The notes below the pieces were generated by a model that worked only from the letters and a program-made list of their open reading frames with translations, ran no database searches and had not been told where the DNA came from. Below, in pieces: positions 11,928 to 23,140 of a stretch of DNA of 64,000 nucleotides. The position numbers and the translations under genes were made by a program. Location: NCBI GenBank assembly GCA_958450325.1, contig OY288249.1:60638166-60702165 (forward strand), in the 5' to 3' direction. Numbering within the stretch: the first letter of the stretch is position 1; each line of letters opens with the position of its first letter. This DNA is from Agrostemma githago (lineage: Eukaryota; Streptophyta; Magnoliopsida; Caryophyllales; Caryophyllaceae).

Positions 11928-12029
11928 ATGAGCGACACGGGAGACAGTTCGTCGGAGGATTCCGCCATTGATGAAACCTCGACGGCGACTAAAAAGGGAG
12001 ATAAGCAAAAGGAGAAGATCAAAGATTGA
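11928..12029 (+). other. Small ORF, possible captured or broken gene start
   Basis: The frame encodes 33 residues beginning MSDTGDSSSEDSAIDETS, rich in Ser, Asp and Glu, then a Lys-rich end, and stops at 12027-12029. The preceding pyrimidine- and AT-rich 60 bases resemble a plant 5' UTR. It is too short to identify. It could be a first exon fragment picked up by the CACTA element, or chance. Nothing downstream clearly continues it. Confidence 0.25.
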
Positions 12030-12234
12030 AGAAGATAAAGGACTGAAAGATGGTAGTGGAAAGCAAGAGAGATTACTGGAATTAAAAAATGAAATTAAAG
12101 GTGGAAGAAATTAGTCAACTAATTCAGATGGCATTAAGAAATCAAAGTGCAATCTCAGTCATCCATTCACATAATAGGATCTGATGGCTGAGAAGAGTTT
12201 TCATTGAAGGAGTGGTTCTCACGTGAACCTAAAT

Positions 12235-12239
12235 CTATA

Positions 12240-12272
<33 letters not shown>

Positions 12273-12304
12273 TTATGTATGTATGTATGTATGTATGTAT
12301 GTAT
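12235..12304. repeat. (TA)n/(TATG)n microsatellite
   Basis: About 70 bp of TA followed by uninterrupted TATG units except for one TTTA variant in the middle. A simple sequence repeat. Confidence 0.95.
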
Positions 12305-12588
12305 TGGATGACCTTTGAAATTTTGGGATGATTATGCGAGAAATTGGATTAGTATGTGAATTTGTTGGGTGAGAATTATAAAATGTTACTAATTTTATTG
12401 GTTGAATTGGGTGAGAATTGTGATTACATTGTCGTTATAAATATGTTAATAGGTTTAGTAGAATTCTAAATTAATAGTACTCAGCGTAGTTTATTTTTAA
12501 GAGAAATATTTTTTTTTACTTAACAATAAATTAAGTAAAATAAATTCTAGTTTAATCGGTTGTTGTGTAATTTATTTTTACATAGAAA

Positions 12589-15500
12589 ATGAAGAGAATT
12601 GAACGAAAATGGATGTATAAGGGACGAGTGGATAAGAAAAGACGTCCTACTATGGAATTTGTTATGGGGGTTAACTCGTTTTTGGAATTCGCTAAACAAA
12701 ACTCACCCGACTACGCATCGAGAGGTGAAATCAGGTGTCCGTGTCTTAAATGCAAGAACCTACGATTATTTAGTATAATTGCGGTTAAGGAACATGTCCT
12801 CGTGAATGGTTTTTCGCCCAGTTATTATCGTTGGATCTGTCACGGTGAGCAATCTCAATTTGAGGAACCCCATATCCAACAAAATGTGTGTGGGGGGGGG
12901 GGGGGGGGTGAGAGGGATGATAGTTGACGTTGTCGAGAATAACGTGTTTAACAACGAAAACAGCACATTTATGAATGTTAATTCTCCTGACCCTCAAGAG
13001 TTTAACCCACAAGAGCCTAACCCACAAGCGAAAGTGTTCTTCGACATGTTAGATGCGTCGGAGAAACCGTTAAATGGAGGGTGCGATATGACTTTGTTAG
13101 AGGTGGCATCTATAGTAGTGAGTCTGAAATGTGAGTTTAACCTACCCTTTGCTTGTGTAGACGGTTTTGCCGCCTTACTTGAGAGAGTAATCCCAAAAGA
13201 TAACATTATGACCCGAACTTTCTACACTACCAAAAAAGTTGTGAAAGGTCTTCAACTTCCGCATCAGAAAATTGATGCTTGTCCCGATGGGTGCATGTTA
13301 TTTTGGAAGGATGATGCCACACTTAATGAATGTAGAAGGTATGGTAAGGGTAGGTATAAAACACTTGAAGGGGATATTGTATTGAGGGGTAGAAAAGGGA
13401 AGAGTGGTGGTAAGGGTAAGAAACCTATACCAATTAGTCAGCTTACTTACTTTCTAATTGCACCTAGACTTCAAAAATTATACGCAACCAAAACCGTAGC
13501 TGATCAAATGAGGTGGCACAAAGAAGACACTAGGGTACCGTGAAAGATGTGTCATCCGAGTGACGGTGAGGAGTGGAAACGTTTTGATAGAATTTACTCT
13601 CAATTTGCAACAGATTCCCGAAATGTAAGCCTTGGGTTGTATACTGATGGATTTGCATCCTTCGGTCAATTTGGAAAGTCTTACTCATGTTGGCCCGTGA
13701 TGGTCACACCTTATAACTTACCTCATTGGTTGACTTTAAAGAAACCTTTCATCTTTCTATCTCTCATTGTTCCCGGACCAAAGAACCCAAAAAATCATTT
13801 GGATGTTTACTTACAGCCTGTGATTGAGGAATTGAAAGAGCTGTGGGAAGTAGGGGTGGAAACATACGATGTGTCTTTGAGACAAAACTTTCAGATGAAA
13901 GCAGCTTTGTTGTGGACTATAAACGACTTTCCCGCATATAGTATGCTCTCAGTGTGGTCTACTGCGGGTCAAAAAGCATGTCCTTGTTTTATGGATGAGA
14001 GTAAAGCTTTTAATCTTCCGAATTCTAGTAAAATTAGTTGGTTTGATTGTCATAGACAGTTTCTACCAGAGGGTCACCCTTATAGAAAGAACAAGAGAGC
14101 ATTCAAAAAAGGTGAGGTGGTGCTTGATGACGCACCTGAACGACTCCAAGGGGATGAAATATGGGAGTTGATTTCCGAGTTCCCGTCTACTATTGATGGA
14201 ACCGATCAAGACTTCAAAAATCTGAAAAAGTTTAAAAATGGGTGGTTTAAAAGAAGTATTTTATTCGACCTTCCATACTGAGCAATTTGTTACTGCGTCA
14301 TAATTTAGATGTGATGCACATAGAGAAAAAAAATTCGAGCAGTTGATTCACACTTTGATGGATGTGGATGGTAAGACATGTGACACAGTAGGGTCCCGAC
14401 GAGATGTGAAAACAAATTGTGACCGTCCACAGCTCCACATAAAATGAGATGGGTCGAAACCCAAAGCCGTCTACAGCCTCGACAAGGCTCAGCGGAAGGC
14501 CTTGTTGGAGTGGGTAGAGAAATTGAAGTTCCCCGATGGGGTATGCCCCTGACTTTAAACGATGTGTTGATCATAAGAATCTAAAGCTGCAAGGTTTAAA
14601 AAGTTATGATTGCCATGTATTTATGGAGAGGTTACTACTAGTGTCATTGAAGCAACTTCTACCACCGACGGTGTGAAATTCTTTAACTGAGATTTCTCAG
14701 TTTTTCCGAGATTTGTGTTCTTCTACAGTATCAATTGAGGACATGACTCGGCTAGAGGAACAAATTCCACAGATACTCTGTAAACTTGAGATGATCTTCT
14801 CACCGTCCTTCTTTAACTCCATGGAGCACCTACCGATGCACCTGCCCTATGAAGCTAAGGTTGGAGGACCTGTCCAATATAAATGGATGTACCCATTCGA
14901 AATGTACTTATTCTGAAATTAATTTCATCTGTAACTATAATTTAAACTTAATATTTACTAATTTACTTGCTCATATTTCGCATGTAGGTTCCTTAATCAT
15001 TTAAAAAAAATTGGTAACAAGGCTAGAGTAGAGGGTTCTATTTGCAATGCCTATTTAACAGAGGAGATTGCGAATTTCTTCTCCCTATACTTTGAGAAAG
15101 ATGTCCATACTAGAACCAAGAATCAGAATCTCGCGAAATTGATGGTTATTGATCCTAACATACCCGATTTGTTTCAAGTTAAGGACGAGGAAGGAACATC
15201 ATCAGTTGGGGGTACTAGAATGTTGGATGAAAAAGAATACAATCGAGCTCACCTTTACCTACTGTCCAACTGTGAGTTTTTAGAGCCTTATGACAAACAG
15301 TTCATAGCCGAATTTGTCGTTGCAAACCCAAATGTGAATCCTGATGATGTATGGGGTAAGCACGACGACAAGTTTCCTAAGTGGCTTAAGGAGCATGTAG
15401 TAGCCTTAGATATATACAGGATGACTTGGTTAGAAGTTTGGCCTACGGTCCTTTGCGTGAGGTTAGAACCTGGAACCGATATTCAGTAAATGGGTTCAAT

Positions 15501-16173
15501 TTTCACACATTCGAGTACGGGAGGAATAAGGCTAGTTGTAATTTCGGTGTGTCTGTTTGTTCTCTTGATGGTGAGGAGTACTACGGTATCTTGGAGGACA
15601 TATTCGAGCTTTGTTACGTTGGTAGCGAACGTGGGTACAGAGCTGTGATGTTCAAGTGCGAGTGGAAAGACAACTCAGTTAATGGTAAAAAAGTGCATGA
15701 ACGTTCAAGTTAGTTGAAGTTAACCATACTAGAAAGTACCCTTTGTACGATCCATTCATACTAGCACATCAAGCGCACCAGTGTACTTTGCCCCTTATCC
15801 GACCACTAGAAATGATAGAAATCAAGGTCAATGGTGGGCAGTTTTCAAGACAAAATCAAGGGGGCAAGTAGACAACTCTCTTTTTCAGGAAGAAGCTGTG
15901 ACACGGGGTACGCGTTTATCTCCAAGCGATGAAACCATATTCTCAAATGAACACCAAACTGACGATGGCGATGAGGAAGATTCAGAGGATGACGATGGTG
16001 GTCAGAACGATGACATCCTCACGGACGATCGGGAGATGCTCGAGGACGACAACGGACAGGAGCAGGTTTATGAGGACTCTAATGTTGTTGAGGATAGCGA
16101 TGCCTTCGACGACGATGAGACGGAGGAGGACGAGGATGGGGGTGGTGGCAATGAGGACAGCGAAGATGAGTAG
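12589..16173 (+). pseudogene. CACTA-1 TNPD-like transposase, degenerate
   Basis: The order of recognisable parts is as follows. The transposase-associated N-terminal domain is at 12589-12880 (MYKGRVDKKRRP, then a CPCLKC pair and YYRWICHGE). The Transposase_21-like core is at about 13000-14900 (HQKIDACPDGCMLFWKDD, CHPSDGEEWKRFD, CCM/CFMDESKAF). A C-terminal DUF4216-like block is at about 15140-15700 (VRTWNRYSVNGFNF when frames are followed). It ends in an acidic Asp/Glu tail, stop at 16171-16173. The reading frame shifts inside a G17 run (12892-12908), and further stops and shifts occur near 13540, 14280, 14920 and 15490. An intron with a TAG acceptor near 14985 is shared with CACTA-2. In En/Spm the protein cleaves the element ends; this copy is dead. 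Confidence 0.85.
12892..12908. repeat. G17 homopolymer in the transposase gene
   Basis: Seventeen G bases follow a TGTGTGT stretch. CACTA-2 has the same arrangement at 23482-23508, with a longer TG repeat and only ten G. The two frames of the transposase (12589-12927 and 12806-13543) change over at this run. Confidence 0.95.
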
Positions 16174-16291
16174 TAGTTAGGTATTAATTGTTAGGTTTAT
16201 TTTGTCACTGTATTACTCATTTGTTTTACGCTTATTACAATTCTCTTTTCTGAGTGATAATTTACGATACTGTCAATTTATTTGCAAGGTG

Positions 16292-17908
16292 AAGATGCCA
16301 GGCTGAGGAAGGAGTCGGAGTGAAAGCAGTAGGGCGCAGGCCTTACGGCAGCGCGACTTGGAGGAGGAGGCGGTCTCCGAGAAACTAGATAGGGTAGAGG
16401 AGGAGGAGGAGGTTAAGCAGCAGCAGCCACAGGGGAATCAACCCCAGATTGTCGACAACGGTAGGTTGATACTCGACATCGACAACTACTAGTAATATAA
16501 TCTAACCCACATTTCTAATATAGTTGTTAGAATAATTTTCTAAGAATATTTCCCTCTGACATTTCTCGAGACGGTGCAGGTTTTGGGAGCATGATGTAGT
16601 ATCGGGGTGTGCCCAGAGCTACATGGCGTATGACAAGGGTGTGGGGTACACTTATTGGACTCAAGTGCCACCGCACCATCGTCGACAGTATTACAACAAC
16701 TTCAAGGTACGCGTGTTTTAATTTCTTATTCACTTTGTCATTATGACATTTACAGGCTTTGTACGTCTTCTCGTTACTAACAATCCGCCTTTTTTTAGTT
16801 AAAGTACACCTGGAAACCGGAGCTGGAACCGCAGGCGTGGGAGCGGTACAACAAAACATGCAAGAAGCATTTTGGGGACGTCATGCACAAGCGCCACGAC
16901 AGAGAAACAACGCTGAAGGACCTGGAAGGTGTAGTTTTCAACATATTGTACTCGATTGTTAACAAAAAAATCAAACTTCACTACGCTCTTACTTAATATC
17001 TTTGACACTTCATTTTTCAAGGGAAGCGTTGGAAAGGTGGGTAGCCAACCACGAGAGCCAGGATTTCAAGAATCGATCGGAACGGGCGAGCAAGAATAAG
17101 ATGAAGAATGCAGAGTTAGAGGGGAAGGCAAACCCTACCCACCACCGTGGTTCTCAATCATCTTACCGTAGGGCTTTGAGGGTATGATTTCTGTTATTTT
17201 TTAAGTTCTCATAAATAATTTATGTTCACATAGTAGTTGCCTAACATTCAACTGCATTTATCAGATCCAGAAAGAAACAGGGAAACTGCCCACCGCAGCC
17301 GAGCTTTTCATGGACATGCATGCGAAGGAAGACGATGATGGGGGGAAAGCTTCGTCACGAGGAGGGACCAGGCAATTTGGGTGAGCACTCCCTACTTCAA
17401 ATAATGCACTTCGTCTTATTATATTTGGTTAAGTAATAAATTTATCATTTTGTTTGTATAATATCTAAAACTGAGGTAACACTTGTTTGTTGTGTATGTA
17501 GGATGCCTACGTCGAGAAGACCGCCAACTGTACCGAACCGACCCAAGACCTGAATGCTGCATTCTTTGAGGTTGTGGACGGGTTCAAGAAGGGAAGTGTG
17601 TATGGCGTAGGGAATGCTGCGCCTATGTTTTTCACGCCTCCCCCCGAGCGTCTTGGCAGGTCCTCGTCACAGGTGGAGTACACCCCCACCGCTCTTATCC
17701 AGTTGCAGTCCAAGTACGAGGCTGACAAACAGGAAAGCGCCCGAAAAGAGCGAGAAATGAAAGAGCACATGGCGCGGTAGGACGACGAGATTAGGAGGAT
17801 GTGTGAGGAGATGCAACGGTGGAGCACTTTGTTCGCCAACTGCAATCAAGGACCTACTCCTCGTTGTCCAGATGACAGAGACCTCTTCAACGGGGGTGGT
17901 GGGAATTA
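16292..17908 (+). pseudogene. CACTA-1 second gene, Transposase_24/Ptta-En-Spm type, degenerate
   Basis: The exons can be followed by comparison with CACTA-2: a Gln/Glu-rich first exon (16292-16490), then pieces with YTYWTQVPPHHRRQYYNNF, WKPELEPQAWERYNKTC, FKNRSERASKNKMKN, THHRGSQS and IQKETGKLPTAAELF, and a long last exon (17502-17908) with a coiled-coil-like Lys/Arg/Glu stretch. Several gaps carry GT...AG junctions (for example around 16709-16798 and 17185-17265). This architecture matches plant Ptta/En/Spm transposase family proteins (PF03004). Stop codons occur in the first exon and at 17777-17779 in the last exon. The paralogue is at 26860-28426. Confidence 0.75.
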
Positions 17909-18374
17909 AGGTGCCTCCGCTAGCTTCCCAGTTTTCTGATGTACTATCGATGTTATTTGTAAGCTTAACTACTTACGATTACTTGGATTTAGTTCGAACT
18001 AACTTCGTCTATGTACTTTAACTCTTTAGTTTTTATGTACTTGCGTTTTATGACGACGAATTTATAATTATTTATTTATATTATCGTCATTTCGTCTTCA
18101 ATGGCGTGCTGTGAAGTGGGCGTGGTGGTGTTGACGGCGATCTCCGATTGAATGTGTTGTGGTATTGTGTTTTGATGTTGCATATTGTGTTGTGAATGCT
18201 GCGTTTTGTGTTTTTTGGCTGATTTTGGACAAGCCGTAAACGAATATTTACGGCCTTCCAGAACTAGTGGGGGCATCCCATTCCAGACGCCAGACTGAAC
18301 GCCTCGCAGGGTCCAGCACAGCAACCATGCAGCTGGCCGGCGTCTGCAAGTGGACGCCATTTTCGCCCATATGG
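17909..18374 (+). other. CACTA-1 3' untranslated and subterminal region, left part
   Basis: AT-rich DNA after the transposase is followed by subterminal repeats with the core GGCGTC/GACGCC from 18283. The sequence CATATGG just before the solo LTR matches the phrase CATATGGCATCC seen in another subterminal unit at 21190-21201. This shows what the uninterrupted CACTA sequence looked like. Confidence 0.7.
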
Positions 18375-19464
18375 TGTAACACCCCGTATTTAATAATAAT
18401 ATTTATTCGGAAAGTTATTTATTTAAAATAATTATTTTCGAGTTTTATAATAATATGCATTCTGTATTTTATTACCTCCATTGTCCGTTTTAAATAAATG
18501 TCTCGTTTTGACTCACTTTTAATGGGTTGAAATATCCGTACATGATTTGACTATTTTTAAATGATACCCGCTTTTCCTTTGTTGTTTCTCAAAGCATTTT
18601 ATCATGATCCAACCCAACTTTTAATTGGATGATCCATTGGTTGAGATAATAGACCAAAGATCATTTATTAATCACCTTATAAAAAAAAGTTAACCTAGCA
18701 AGCAACTAGGTCAAAATTCTTTTGGTTGTGCACACAATGCCGCGGCTCCCTCCTCTCTTCTTCTCTTTATTTGTCATTTTCTCCATTTAACTCCATTGTT
18801 ATACATCTATCTTTCCTCCAATCTCATACATAAATTATATTTTCATAATCTTGGCTCTTTCCTCTACAATATGTTCATCTCCAATTAATTTTATGAGATT
18901 CATTTTTATGAACATTTAGACCTACCTTTAGGGTCCCTAATTAAAGAAAAAGATATCATTCTTTTGGTCGTTTTGGAAGAGGATTTGTGTGGTACGATTT
19001 CCATCACATGTGTTTCGGTTTGTTTCTTCAAAGTCGATCTATGAGGATGGTGACTCGTGTTGGAGACAAGATTTTGTTTGTCGCGTTCTTCATGGTGTTT
19101 CTTATTAATGTTTATCATTAATTGCCAAGAAGGTAACTAGATGTGTCTTTTAATCGCGTTTATGATATGTGAATGTCATTAATATGATGAATGAATGTTT
19201 AATATGATATTGGATGTCATGTGGTATTACTATGCACATTTATTATTTCGTTGATAGATTGCACGATTTAATTGTATCGTTAATTTTATCGTTAAGATGT
19301 TAATTACCGTTTTATGCGAATTAGAGAGTTGTGAGTCGTTTCGTAAGAGAACGCTAGGACGCGCACGAACCAACCGTGGCCTCCCTTGGTGGAGATGCTA
19401 GGGTGTTTCATCGATGCTTTTAGGGTTTCAAACCCTAGATTCAATGATGACTCAACCTACCATC

Positions 19465-19965
19465 ACCCGGTGGTTGAGGTTAGGGTTGAGGTTAATATAA
19501 CCTTATTTGAAGTTAATGTAACTTCGTTGAGAAGTACTATGCAACTTCACTTGAGGTTAAGATAACTTCAACACGGGGTTATAATCTTGTCGAGGTTCTC
19601 GAACTTTGCAAGGTTATAGTCAAGGTTATTATAACCTTAACTTAGAGTTAAGGTTAGGGCGAATGTTAAGGTAACCTTAGCATGGAGTTAAGGTTATAAC
19701 TAAGGTTAATATAACCTTAACAGGAGCTAATGTTATAGCCGAGGTTAATGTAACATTGATTGAAGTTAATGTACCTTCATTGAGAAGTTACTACACCACT
19801 TCACTTGAGGTTAATGTAATCTCGTTGTAACATCATAATCTTGTTGCAGTTAATGTAACTCCACGAGGTTATGGTTGAGGTTAGGTCAACTTCACCTTAG
19901 TAGATAAGGTTATAGACAGCGAACCTTAGCCTTGGATACTATTAGACATTAGATATGTGAGGTTA
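19465..19965. repeat. Degenerate GGTTAATGTAACCTT-type repeats in the solo LTR
   Basis: Units such as GAGGTTAATATAACCTTA and GAAGTTAATGTAACTTC recur many times over 500 bp. Each is close to an inverted repeat (AAGGTTA / TAACCTT), so the whole stretch can fold into a series of small hairpins. Spacing is irregular (about 25-50 bp). Confidence 0.7.
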
Positions 19966-20084
19966 ACTATAAGGTTATAGTTAGTTGTACTATCTATTAT
20001 TCACGTATTGTTGAAAGGTTACTTCTACGTATGTTCTTCATAGTTCACTCAGTTATATTGTCCTATGTTTGAGACATGATTGGT

Positions 20085-20670
20085 ATCTAATATAGTCGGT
20101 TATACTTATTGGATTGCAGTAACACTTGGTATAGTCAATTACACTATCTAGGGCTTGATTTTCCCTGGTATAGTCAGTGACACTATACTAAGTCCAATTA
20201 CTACCTTGTATAATCAGTTATACTATACTAGGTTGGGTTGCCACTTAGTACAGTCAGTTATACTGTACTAGGATTGGAGTCGCGATATTATTCACGAGAG
20301 TCTTGTACAGTCAGTTATACTGTACAGTTACACAAAAGCTAGTGGTATAGATGACGTGCAGTATCAGTTATATACCAATCGGAATGAAAAAGCGCCAAAT
20401 GTCGAAGGTCTATGTTCGGGCGTGCCTTGAGACGTCAGTTATACGCTCTGGGTCCCATGTGTCGTTCGGTGTACGGTTATTGCATCGAGAGCCCTAGCTA
20501 GGCTTAGACATAATAGTTGTCAGTTATACGGCTATACATAGTACCGTGGAGTATCAGTTATATGCTCCACACCGATGGGAAGTCTGTTATACGACCCGTC
20601 CGTCAGAGTATCAGTTATATGCTCTGGCAGGTGAGAGTGTCAGTCATACACTCGAGCCGGTGTTCGCTCT
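20085..20670. repeat. TATAGTCAGTTATACTATA-type repeats in the solo LTR
   Basis: The core CAGTTATAC recurs about 14 times between 20109 and 20645, for example AGTCAGTTATACTGTACTAGG and GTATCAGTTATATGCTC. The flanks of the core are often complementary (GTACAGTCAGTTATACTGTAC), giving short palindromes. It is a different family from the array at 19465-19965 although both are in the same LTR. Confidence 0.7.
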
Positions 20671-21124
20671 ATACCCTAGACGTAGTGTAAGAAGGTTAGT
20701 TGTGAGTAATCAGTCCGGTTTGGATATTGGAATTCCTTCGTAATTGTATGATCCTAATTGGCCGAGTATGATAATGCTTTCATGTATTCCCTATCCGTAT
20801 TATTCATTGATTGTTGATTATTAGTTGCTTTCATTCTATTGTAAAGATGACTGGGAGAGCATCTAGTTACTCCACACTGACTGTGGACCCCCCCTTTCAT
20901 GTCTTTTGGGATGCTGTTGACTGCTTCATTGTTGGGGAAGACCGGTGGAGAGAGAGAACCTTCATTTAAGTCTTTAATTTTCAGTTTGAACACCTTTGAA
21001 TAATGTATTAGTTGAGTGTCGAGATAGTGACGATTCGGATTCGGTCGGGTGTTTCCGCCACCCTTGACCTTATTATTTATACTATTTATATTATTAAAAG
21101 TTTCTAAAAATCTGGGTTGTTATA

Positions 21125-21413
21125 GTTGGCATCCACAGGTGGACGTCCGTTGACTCAGATGGCGTCTGCTTGTAGACGCCATTAGCTTCCATATGGCATC
21201 CACACTTGGACGCCCGCGTTCTCGAATGGGTGTCTACACTTGGACGCCATTCTGGACGCCCGCGTGTGGCTTCCAACTTTGGACGCCTGCTTTAAAAATT
21301 GGCGAGTACTTCAGGCTTCCACAACAAGGCGTCTGAGGAGGGACGCTCGTCTTCCAAAGGCGTCCATAGACACAAGCCATCTATGGACGCCCGAAGCCTC
21401 ATTTCTTGTAGTG
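21125..21413 (+). repeat. CACTA-1 3' subterminal repeats and terminal inverted repeat
   Basis: The motif TGGACGCC or GGCGTCCA and variants occurs about ten times on both strands, ending in TTTCTTGTAGTG. Dense short subterminal motifs are the binding sites for TNPA-type proteins in En/Spm elements. The three bases after the terminus are GTT. The matching 5' duplication cannot be checked. Confidence 0.85.
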
Positions 21414-21748
21414 GTTGAGCATGCAACATTGCAACGTTCATAAACGACCGTGCCTGGCCGGGCCGTGCCTCGGGCTCGTCGTGCCCGGGCCGGTCGGGCC
21501 AGCCCGCGTGCCTGTTAGCGGACCGGACCCGGCCGGGCCCGTCGTGCCCGTGCCTGGCCCAGGCTTTTCATCCACTTCTTCGCCGCGACCCGACCCGAGG
21601 CACGACGAGACGTGCTCGTGTCAGGCCCGATCTAGCACTCGTGCCGAGCCGGTCGTGCCAAATTTCGTGTCGGACCGGGCCGGCTGCGGCGGCCCGCCCG
21701 AACTGCCACCTTTAGACACGAGCGTGCACAACATTGACTATGCACTTG
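21414..21748. other. GC-rich spacer between the two CACTA elements
   Basis: About 335 bp, of which 21445-21720 is strikingly GC-rich with recurring GGCCGGGCC, CGTGCCC and GCACGAC phrases in both orientations. This contrasts with the AT-rich surroundings. It has a 137-codon open frame (21415-21828), but the composition is low-complexity and the frame runs into CACTA-2, so I do not call a gene. Similar GGCCCGGCACGAC-rich tracts occur near ends of some plant hAT elements; I cannot find hAT termini here. The bases TTG at 21746-21748 are the CACTA-2 target duplication. Confidence 0.5.
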
Positions 21749-21990
21749 CACTACAAGAAAATGGTACAAGGGCGACTGATTGGCCTGCGTCTGGAACAGG
21801 GAACGCCAAATTGGCGACCACCAAATAAATCGGGCGACCTTTATCGGTCGTTAAATTTGGCGACCGACGCGTGTTTGACTAAGTTTGTAAAGTAAGGAAA
21901 TGGGCTATCGGGCGATTGATAGCGGTCGCAAAATGGGCTCTCGGACGACCGCTATCGGTCGCCAATTTCGGTTGCAAATTTCATGCCCAG
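21749..21990 (+). repeat. CACTA-2 5' terminal inverted repeat and subterminal repeats
   Basis: After the CACTACAAGAAAA terminus come repeated GGCGACC, CGGTCGC and GGGCGACTGAT words in both orientations up to about 21970. The repeat word differs from that of CACTA-1 (TGGACGCC), so the two elements would be expected to bind different TNPA-like proteins despite related genes. Confidence 0.85.
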
Positions 21991-22299
21991 AATTCAGCCT
22001 TTAACAGCCACCCACCCCTTTCTCGAACTTCATTTCAAAAAAAAACACTCTCTTACTTCTCTCCAAAACCGACGCACCTCGCTCCCCAAATTTCTATCAA
22101 CTTCCTCTATATTCTCTATTGTCAAGGTTTGTTTTTCTTTTTTATTAAGTTCACTTTATTTATTTTATGCTTTATTATTAATAATTTTGATTAGGTTGAA
22201 TCAATTTGTTTTTTGGTGAATTAGGTTGAATCATTTAGTTGAACTTTTGTAATTATTGAGTTTGATTTCATTTTTAATGCTTTTAGGTTGCTAATTAAG

Positions 22300-23140
22300 T
22301 TATCATGTTAGTTTGCCCAATATTGATTAGGTAGATTTTTAGTTAGCCTTAGATTAGGGTTTAGTGATTGATATTATGATGAGTTGTGTATTTTGGGAGT
22401 ATATTAGGTTTAGGATTAGGAAATTGATTGTGGAAATATGAATTATAAATTTAGTCAATGTTATTAGGTTTAGTTGATTATAAAATATGAATTTCAAATT
22501 GACATTATTAAGATAGATTGGTAGTTAGTATGAGGTTAACTTTTATAATTGGATGTTTTGTAAATATATTAGGTTTATAATTAGGAAAGTGAAAGTATAT
22601 ATATAAATTATAAATTTAGTTAATGTTATTAGGTTTAGTTGATTATAAAATATGAATTCTAAATTGACATTTTTAAGTTAGATTGGTAGTTAGTATGAGG
22701 TTAAGTTTGGTAATTTGATGTTTTGTAAATATATTAGGTTTATAATTAGGAAAATGAAAGTATATATATAAATTATAAATTGAGCCGATGTTATTAGGTT
22801 TAGTTGATTATAAAATTTGAATTCTAAATTTACATTATTAAGTTAGATTGGTAGTTAATATGGGGTTAAGTTTGGTAATTTGATGTTTTGTAAATATATT
22901 AGGTTTATAATTAGGAAAATGAAAGTATATATATAAATTATAAATTGAGCCGATGTTATTAGGTTTAGTTGATTATAAAATTTGAATTCTAAATTTACAT
23001 TATTAAGTTAGATTGGTAGTTAGTATGAGGTTAAGTTTTGTAATTTTGTAAATATATTTGATTTACAATTACGAAATTTAGAGTATATATATGAATTATA
23101 AATGGAGCCGATGTTATTAGGTTAAGGCGACTAGAAATTA
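22300..23140 (+). repeat. 165-bp tandem repeat array in the CACTA-2 leader
   Basis: The phrase TTAGGTTTATAATTAGGAAA recurs with its AGGTTT at 22571, 22736 and 22901, a strict 165-bp period. An earlier diverged unit is at 22406 and a decayed last one near 23060. Each unit also holds GTTTAGTTGATTATAAAAT and GATTGGTAGTTAGTATGAGG. The units at 22736 and 22901 are nearly identical and the outer ones are more diverged. There are about 4.7 units. Confidence 0.9.

Larger units (their letters stand above)
11855..12588. other. Flank between LARD array and CACTA-1 transposase gene
   Basis: This is mostly unassigned. It contains a short open frame (11928-12029), a TATG microsatellite (12235-12304) and AT-rich DNA leading to the transposase start. 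By comparison with CACTA-2, which has 1.4 kb of leader before the same gene, this could be CACTA-1 leader, but I find no CACTA terminus or TGGACGCC subterminal motif here. The element's 5' end is either deleted or lies left of the LARD array. Confidence 0.5.
18375..21124. mobile_element. Solo LTR (Ty3/gypsy, chromovirus-like) inside CACTA-1
   Basis: The segment begins TGTAACACCC and ends GGGTTGTTATA, an inverted pair with one change from TGTTACA. It is 2750 bp, contains no gag or pol, and splits the CACTA-1 subterminal repeats. Flanking five-mers are TATGG (18370-18374) and GTTGG (21125-21129), a decayed target duplication supported by the related undisturbed phrase CATATGGCATCC. LTRs beginning TGTAACACCCC and ending near GGTTGTTACA are common in plant Tekay-type chromoviruses; that lineage call is an inference. 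A solo LTR arises by recombination between the two LTRs of a full element. Confidence 0.75.
11855..21413 (+). mobile_element. CACTA-1: En/Spm-type DNA transposon, 5' end missing
   Basis: The right end is TTTCTTGTAGTG at 21402-21413, the inverted CACTACAAGAAA terminus of the CACTA superfamily. Subterminal TGGACGCC/GGCGTCCA motifs lie in 18283-18372 and 21125-21413, on both sides of a solo LTR. Inside are two transposase-related pseudogenes in the same order as CACTA-2. The left terminus is not in the window. The element is mutated throughout and cannot make intact transposase. The left bound given is the end of the LARD array, not a true element end. Confidence 0.8.

Noticed and set aside
12235..12304. 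TATG repeat as a CRISPR-like or regulatory array
   Set aside because: It is a plain microsatellite without spacers.
12766..13206. Minus-strand open frames rich in Pro opposite the transposase gene
   Set aside because: They are the reverse reading of the G-run and of the transposase coding strand, with no independent signals.
21415..21828. 137-codon Pro/Gly/Ala-rich frame as a gene
   Set aside because: It is low-complexity GC-rich repeat sequence and the frame crosses the sharply defined CACTA-2 terminus at 21749.
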